This document shows, in pieces, positions 6,564 through 9,197 of a DNA stretch of 9,197 nucleotides; position 1 is the first letter of the stretch; each line of letters opens with the position of its first letter. The translations under genes and the position numbers were made by a program. The notes below the pieces were generated by a model. The model saw nothing but the letters and a program-made list of their open reading frames with translations. It was not told where the DNA came from and made no database searches. Source of the DNA: QNFN01 sp033722135. Lineage in GTDB: Bacteria; Pseudomonadota; Gammaproteobacteria; QNFN01. The stretch lies in the NCBI GenBank assembly GCA_033722135.1, contig JAWVZO010000095.1, positions 1 to 9,197 of the forward strand. The letters run 5' to 3'.

Positions 6564-7493
6564 TCAGCCGTCCGCCGAGTTTTCGTTCTTCGGCCTGGCG
6601 CCGTAGCGGCGAGCCAGGTCGAACCAGGAATTGACCAGCCCCATGGCGGCCAGCGCGACCGTCGTCTGGGGCAGGGCCAGCACCAGCAGCAGGTAGACGG
6701 CCACCAGGATCCCGACCCCGCCGCGACGCCCACCGGCCAGCCCGTGCACCAGGGCCAGCCCGGCCAGCGCGCAGGGCACCAGCATCGCGGCCGCCATGTC
6801 GGCCACCATGCCCGGCGCACCGCCCAGGGCGAACACCGCCGCGAACAGGCCGGTCGCCACGAGCGCCGCGACCCGGGGCAGCCGCAGCGCGTGGAACTCG
6901 CGCCGGAAGCCCCCCGGGTTGTAGAGGGCGGCCTGCCAGGCGCGCCCGATCAGCAACCCCAGCACGAGGTTGATCAGGCCCGCGGCCACCATCAACCCTG
7001 TCAGGTACCTGCTCGCAGCCGCGATCCATTCGCGGATCGCCCCGGCCTCGGCCCCCTCGACGCCCTGCAACGCCGGCGCGATGACCGGCTCCAGGGTCGC
7101 GAGCCACCACGGACCCGGCTCGCCGAGCAGCAGGTGGATCACCGCGACCGCCACCAGACCGATCCCGCCCAGCGCCGCGAAGGCGCTGCCGAGGTCGACC
7201 GTCGCCCGGAGCACCGCCGCGACGATGAGGATCGGCAACCAGAGGACCAGGGCGAAGCTGAGCGCCGGCCACGGGCTGCCGAGCGACACGAAGGCCAGCA
7301 CCCCGGCCCCGACCAGCGCCCCGAGCAGCACCACCAGCCCCTCGAAGGTGCCGCGGCGCAGCACGACCAGGGCCACGGTCCCGGAACTCAGCCAGCTCAC
7401 CGGGGGCACCAGGGCCGAAAGCACCGCGGTCGTGGCCGCCACCAGGGTGGCCTGGCCGCGCCCGCGCATCACGAATGAGGCCAGACCGCGCAT
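6564..7493 (-). CDS. DUF2232-like (YybS/PA4933-type) polytopic membrane protein
   Basis: The 309-residue product is very hydrophobic with eight or nine likely helices, at about residues 14-34, 52-71, 78-96, 104-124, 162-184, 207-224, 229-253 and 260-290. A conserved-looking cytoplasmic segment NPGGFRREFHALRLPR (192-207) lies between helices; as I recall, the Pseudomonas gene at the same place (PA4933) has the same GGF-x-EF-x-ALRL pattern. No catalytic motif is visible. ATG 7493 is preceded by GAGGG with five bases between; an internal ATG (residue 9) is less well placed. It lies 47 bases after rpsR and 24 before rplI, so it is co-transcribed with three ribosomal protein genes. This placement is typical for the family but its role is unknown. 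The C-terminus is a short polar tail (RPKNENSADG). Confidence 0.85.
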   Translation of the reverse strand: MRGLASFVMRGRGQATLVAATTAVLSALVPPVSWLSSGTVALVVLRRGTFEGLVVLLGALVGAGVLAFVSLGSPWPALSFALVLWLPILIVAAVLRATVDLGSAFAALGGIGLVAVAVIHLLLGEPGPWWLATLEPVIAPALQGVEGAEAGAIREWIAAASRYLTGLMVAAGLINLVLGLLIGRAWQAALYNPGGFRREFHALRLPRVAALVATGLFAAVFALGGAPGMVADMAAAMLVPCALAGLALVHGLAGGRRGGVGILVAVYLLLVLALPQTTVALAAMGLVNSWFDLARRYGARPKNENSADG

Positions 7494-7540
7494 GAGTTCC
7501 CTCGGGTCCGCGCCGCGCCGACCCGATCTGGACCGGACGT

Positions 7541-7768
7541 CTACTCGTGCGCGTCGCTGTAGGGCAGCAGGGCCAGGTAGCGGGCCCGCTTGATCGCCGT
7601 GGACAGCTGCCGCTGGTACTTGGCCTTCGTCCCGGTGATCCGGCTCGGCACGATCTTGCCGGTCTCGGTGATGTAGTTCTTGAGGGTGGCGAGATCCTTG
7701 TAATCGATCTCCTTGACCCCCTCGGCGGTGAAGCGGCAGAACTTTCTGCGACGGAAATTGCGCGCCAT
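7541..7768 (-). CDS. rpsR: Small ribosomal subunit protein bS18
   Basis: bS18 pairs with bS6 on the platform of the 30S subunit and binds helices 22-23 of 16S rRNA; the heterodimer is also thought to bind the rpsF leader. The product is 75 residues, as in E. coli, and nearly identical to it: MARNFRRRKFCRFTAEG, DYKDLATLKNYITETGKIVPSR, KYQRQLSTAIKRARYLALLPY. ATG 7768 has GGAG seven bases upstream. It lies 36 bases after rpsF. The primosome gene priB, which sits between rpsF and rpsR in enterobacteria, is absent here. Confidence 0.98.
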   Translation of the reverse strand: MARNFRRRKFCRFTAEGVKEIDYKDLATLKNYITETGKIVPSRITGTKAKYQRQLSTAIKRARYLALLPYSDAHE

Positions 7769-7804
7769 GTCTCTACTCCGGTTCTGTTGCGACGTGCGCC
7801 GGCG

Positions 7805-8311
7805 TCAGCCGGCTTCGCTCGGCTCCGCGTCGGCCTTCGCCTCGGCGGCCTCGGTGTTCGAGTCGTCGGCATCCGCCGAGGGCTTGACCTCGTCCTTCGC
7901 CTCGTCCTTCGCCTCGTCCTTCTCCTCGCGGTCGTCGTCGCGGTCGTCGCGGTCGTCGTCGCGGTCGCGGCCCTTGCGCTCGGCCCGCTCGTCGCCGCTC
8001 TTGGCGAGCGGCGAGGCCTCGGTCTCCGCCTCGTCACGCTTGATGACCAGGTTGCGCAGGACCGCATCGTTGAACCGGAACGTGCTGAGCAGATCGTCGA
8101 GGGCTTCCTGGCTGCACTCGACGTTCATCAGGATGTAGTGCGCCTTGTGCGCCTTCTGGATCGGGTAGGCGAGCTGGCGCCGCCCCCAGTCCTCGAGTCG
8201 GTGGACGGTGCCGCCCTTGCCCTCGATGCCGCCGCGATAGCGTTCGATCATCGCGGGCACCTGCTCACTCTGGTCCGGGTGGACCAGGAATACGATCTCG
8301 TAGTGTCTCAT
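7805..8311 (-). CDS. rpsF: Small ribosomal subunit protein bS6 with a long charged, repetitive tail
   Basis: bS6 binds bS18 and 16S rRNA on the 30S platform. Residues 1-92 are the normal ferredoxin-like fold and match E. coli closely: MRHYEIVFLVHPDQSEQVP, RLEDWGRRQLAYPI, KAHYILMNVE, TFRFNDAVLRNLV. Beyond that the protein is unusual: at 168 residues it is about 35 longer than in E. coli (131-135). The extra is a low-complexity tail (about 105-168) with alternating Arg/Asp (RDRDDDRDDRDDDREE, 115-130), three KDE(A/V) units (131-142) and an Ala/Glu/Asp end. In DNA these are a 12-bp repeat in three copies (7888-7923) and a 21-bp repeat in two (7928-7969), all in frame. The E. coli tail is glutamylated by RimK; here the end is SEAG. 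ATG 8311 has AAGGAG five bases before it; the frame is open further upstream but without similarity. It is the first gene of the operon. Confidence 0.96.
   Translation of the reverse strand: MRHYEIVFLVHPDQSEQVPAMIERYRGGIEGKGGTVHRLEDWGRRQLAYPIQKAHKAHYILMNVECSQEALDDLLSTFRFNDAVLRNLVIKRDEAETEASPLAKSGDERAERKGRDRDDDRDDRDDDREEKDEAKDEAKDEVKPSADADDSNTEAAEAKADAEPSEAG
7888..7969 (-). repeat. In-frame tandem repeats in the rpsF tail
   Basis: On the + strand, CCTCGTCCTTCG occurs at 7888-7899 and 7900-7911 exactly and at 7912-7923 with one change. A 21-bp unit starting GCGGTCGTCGTC follows at 7928-7948 and 7949-7969, differing only in its last two bases. All unit lengths are multiples of three, so gain or loss of a unit keeps the bS6 frame. 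Confidence 0.85.
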
Positions 8312-8332
8312 GATGCTCCTTACGGTCTGGCA

Positions 8333-8356
8333 GTCTCCCGCGCCCGGCGGTGAGAC
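8333..8356 (-). promoter_or_regulatory. S6:S18 autoregulatory leader motif (CCG bulge hairpin)
   Basis: In the - strand transcript the leader reads GTCTC (8356-8352), ACCG (8351-8348), CCG (8347-8345), GGCG (8344-8341), CGG (8340-8338), GAGAC (8337-8333). This folds as a 5-bp outer stem, a one-sided ACCG bulge, a 3-bp inner stem and a four-base loop. A stem with a one-sided bulge carrying CCG, upstream of rpsF, is the published form of the RNA bound by the bS6:bS18 complex for feedback control. It lies 21 bases before the rpsF ATG and 14 before the AAGGAG ribosome binding site. Family membership is inferred from structure and location, not from an alignment. Confidence 0.72.
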
Positions 8357-8362
8357 AAGGAG

Positions 8363-8377
8363 TCCCCTGTTCGGGGA
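8363..8377 (-). promoter_or_regulatory. Hairpin at the 5' end of the rpsF leader
   Basis: TCCCC (8377-8373 on the - strand) pairs with GGGGA (8367-8363) around a five-base loop, placing it almost exactly at the predicted transcription start near 8378. Such a 5' hairpin could protect the operon mRNA from decay. Confidence 0.45.
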
Positions 8378-8384
8378 AACGCGC

Positions 8385-8413
8385 ATTGTATGGACTCGCC
8401 CCACGATTGGCAA
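8385..8413 (-). promoter_or_regulatory. Sigma70 promoter of the rpsF operon
   Basis: On the - strand, TTGCCA (8413-8408) and TACAAT (8390-8385) are separated by exactly 17 bases; each matches the consensus at five of six positions. The expected start is near 8378, giving a leader of about 67 bases that holds the bulged hairpin at 8333-8356. This is the only strong promoter I see for the six-gene operon. Confidence 0.8.
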
Positions 8414-8434
8414 CGCTTCGTGGCCCACACGACA

Positions 8435-8463
8435 TTGACAGCCGCGCGACAAACCGGGATCAT
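8435..8463 (+). promoter_or_regulatory. Sigma70 promoter of rpsT
   Basis: A perfect -35 TTGACA (8435-8440) is followed after 17 bases by GATCAT (8458-8463), which matches the -10 consensus at four of six positions. The start would be near 8470, leaving about 30 leader bases. It is back-to-back with the rpsF promoter, with 21 bases between the two -35 boxes. Confidence 0.7.
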
Positions 8464-8499
8464 TCGCGGCTCGATCCAGATTCGGCAGGAGTCACGAAC

Positions 8500-8766
8500 G
8501 TGGCCAATTCCGCACAAGCCCGCAAGCGCGCCCGCCAGGCCGACAAGCACCGCCTGCGCAACGCGAGCCAGCGCTCGACGCTGCGCACCTACATGAAGCG
8601 CACCATGAACGCCATCGCCTCCGGGGATGCCGAGGCTGCCACGGAGGCCTACCGGGTCGCGGCGCCGATCATCGACCGCATGGCGGGCAAGGGCCTCATC
8701 CACAAGAACAAGGCCGCCCGGCACAAGTCGCGCATGAACGCGAGGATCCGCGCCCTCCAGGCCTGA
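8500..8766 (+). CDS. rpsT: Small ribosomal subunit protein bS20
   Basis: bS20 is a three-helix protein that binds the 5' domain and helix 44 of 16S rRNA early in 30S assembly. The 88-residue product (87 in E. coli) is rich in Lys and Arg and matches the family at MANSAQARKRARQADKHR, the middle STLRTYMKRTMNAI and the end GLIHKNKAARHKSRMNARI. The start is GTG 8500-8502, chosen because the ANSAQARKR N-terminus follows directly and AGGAG (8487-8491) lies eight bases upstream; the frame is open further 5' but without similarity. E. coli rpsT also uses a non-ATG start (UUG), which takes part in autoregulation. The gene has its own promoter (8435-8463) and terminator (8791-8814), so it is probably a single-gene unit. 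Confidence 0.97.
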   Translation: MANSAQARKRARQADKHRLRNASQRSTLRTYMKRTMNAIASGDAEAATEAYRVAAPIIDRMAGKGLIHKNKAARHKSRMNARIRALQA

Positions 8767-8790
8767 TCCCGCTTTCCGGATAGACGGATC

Positions 8791-8814
8791 AAGCCGGCTC
8801 GCGCCGGCTTTTTT
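8791..8814 (+). terminator. Intrinsic terminator of rpsT
   Basis: AAGCCGGC (8791-8798) and GCCGGCTT (8803-8810) form a perfect 8-bp stem around TCGC, followed by a run of six T (8809-8814). It starts 25 bases after the rpsT stop and is the only textbook intrinsic terminator in the window. Confidence 0.93.
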
Positions 8815-8918
8815 CGTTATGCCCGCTGTGCGGTTCGCCGGCAACTGGCGCGGGGGGCGCACGGGGCGTCGATCCGCCGGGCACCCGGTCCTCGCGACGG
8901 AGCGAGCCGCCCCGGTCT

Positions 8919-8927
8919 TGCTATAGT
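8919..8927 (+). promoter_or_regulatory. Extended -10 promoter for the hemerythrin gene
   Basis: TGC followed by TATAGT (8922-8927) is an extended -10 element matching the consensus at five of six core bases. No good -35 is present at the right spacing, which is usual for this class. The start would be near 8934, giving a leader of about 55 bases. Confidence 0.55.
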
Positions 8928-8988
8928 TGCGTGGGCGCTGCACGTCCGGGCGCTGGCACGGAACGAAGACACGGAAGGAACCCGCCCA

Positions 8989-9197
8989 GTGAAGACCGAC
9001 TACCTCACGCTTCGCGAGAAATTCCGCACCGGGATCGCCCCCGTCGACGAGCAGCACCGGGAGATGATCGAGTGCTACAACGATCTCGAGCGCGCCGTGG
9101 CCAGCGGGGCCCCCGAAAAGGCGCGCGTCGACGCCCTCGCCAGCCTCGCCGAGGCGACCCGCGTGCACTTCCGCTTCGAGGAGGACCTGCTCGAGGC
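8989..9197 (+). CDS. Bacteriohemerythrin (hemerythrin-like domain), 3' end missing
   Basis: Hemerythrins hold a non-haem di-iron centre in a four-helix bundle and bind O2 reversibly; in bacteria they serve in oxygen sensing, storage or delivery. Seventy residues are visible, beginning VKTDYLTLREKF. The family start motif GIAPVDEQHREMI is at 15-27, giving iron ligand H23. The second-helix motif HFRFEEDLL at 60-68 gives ligands H60 and E64 with the usual H-x3-E spacing. The remaining ligands of the later helices lie beyond the window. The start is GTG 8989-8991, with GGAAGGA (8974-8980) upstream and the family motif at the normal distance; no signal peptide or membrane helix precedes it. It is separated from rpsT by a terminator and has its own extended -10 promoter. 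Whether it is a stand-alone domain or fused to a signalling domain cannot be seen. Confidence 0.9.
   Translation, partial: MKTDYLTLREKFRTGIAPVDEQHREMIECYNDLERAVASGAPEKARVDALASLAEATRVHFRFEEDLLE

Noticed and set aside
4342..7478. Long + strand open frames of 643 and 503 codons opposite dnaB, rplI and the membrane gene
   Set aside because: They are codon-bias shadows of the - strand genes, with repetitive His/Gln/Arg/Gly composition and no start signals.
7769..7804. A priB-like gene between rpsF and rpsR
   Set aside because: The gap is 36 bases, too short for any gene, so priB is absent from this operon.
8764..8791. TGATCC/GGATCA inverted repeat spanning the rpsT stop
   Set aside because: It overlaps the stop codon and the first base of the real terminator stem; the terminator explains the region and the 6-bp pair may be chance.
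1..9197. CRISPR array, insertion sequence, prophage, tRNA or defence system
   Set aside because: I saw no spaced direct repeats, transposase, terminal repeats, tRNA-like cloverleaf or defence-type domains; all clear genes are core functions.

Overview
The window is a GC-rich (roughly two thirds G+C by eye) stretch of core bacterial chromosome. It most resembles a gammaproteobacterium. The bS6, bS18, bL9 and Rsd proteins all align closely with their E. coli counterparts as I recall them. The gene order rpsF-rpsR-(DUF2232-like membrane gene)-rplI-dnaB-alr is the one I know from Pseudomonas. The high GC, the long acidic bS6 tail and the lack of priB between rpsF and rpsR fit an Ectothiorhodospiraceae-like or halophilic purple-sulfur-type lineage, but this is an inference and no species can be named.

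Left part (1-3185). The window opens inside a flavin reductase-like (FMN-binding split barrel) gene on the + strand, which meets a small four-helix membrane protein gene on the - strand. Divergent from that is rsd/algQ, an anti-sigma-70 regulator with an unusual set of seven cysteines. After a gap of about 300 bases with a probable promoter comes radA, a recombination helicase.

Middle and right part (3186-8490). radA is convergent with alr. The gap between them holds two related hairpins in inverted orientation, which look like a REP-type pair. A long - strand operon reads right to left: rpsF, rpsR, DUF2232-like membrane gene, rplI, dnaB, alr. It has a strong sigma70 promoter (8385-8413). Its leader holds a bulged hairpin that matches the S6:S18 autoregulatory 'CCG' motif. 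Between rplI and dnaB a very stable hairpin starts three bases after the rplI stop, followed by two smaller hairpins. This could set the ratio between abundant ribosomal protein and scarce helicase.

Right end (8435-9197). Back-to-back with the rpsF promoter is a second sigma70 promoter for rpsT (bS20, GTG start), which ends at a clear intrinsic terminator. The window closes inside a bacteriohemerythrin gene with its own extended -10 promoter.

The theme is translation (bS6, bS18, bL9, bS20), replication and recombination (DnaB, RadA), cell wall precursor supply (Alr) and sigma factor control (Rsd). I found no mobile element, CRISPR array, tRNA or rRNA, and no wholly new multi-gene system. The points most worth a second look are regulatory RNA structures and two lineage-specific protein features: the Rsd cysteines and the bS6 tail.
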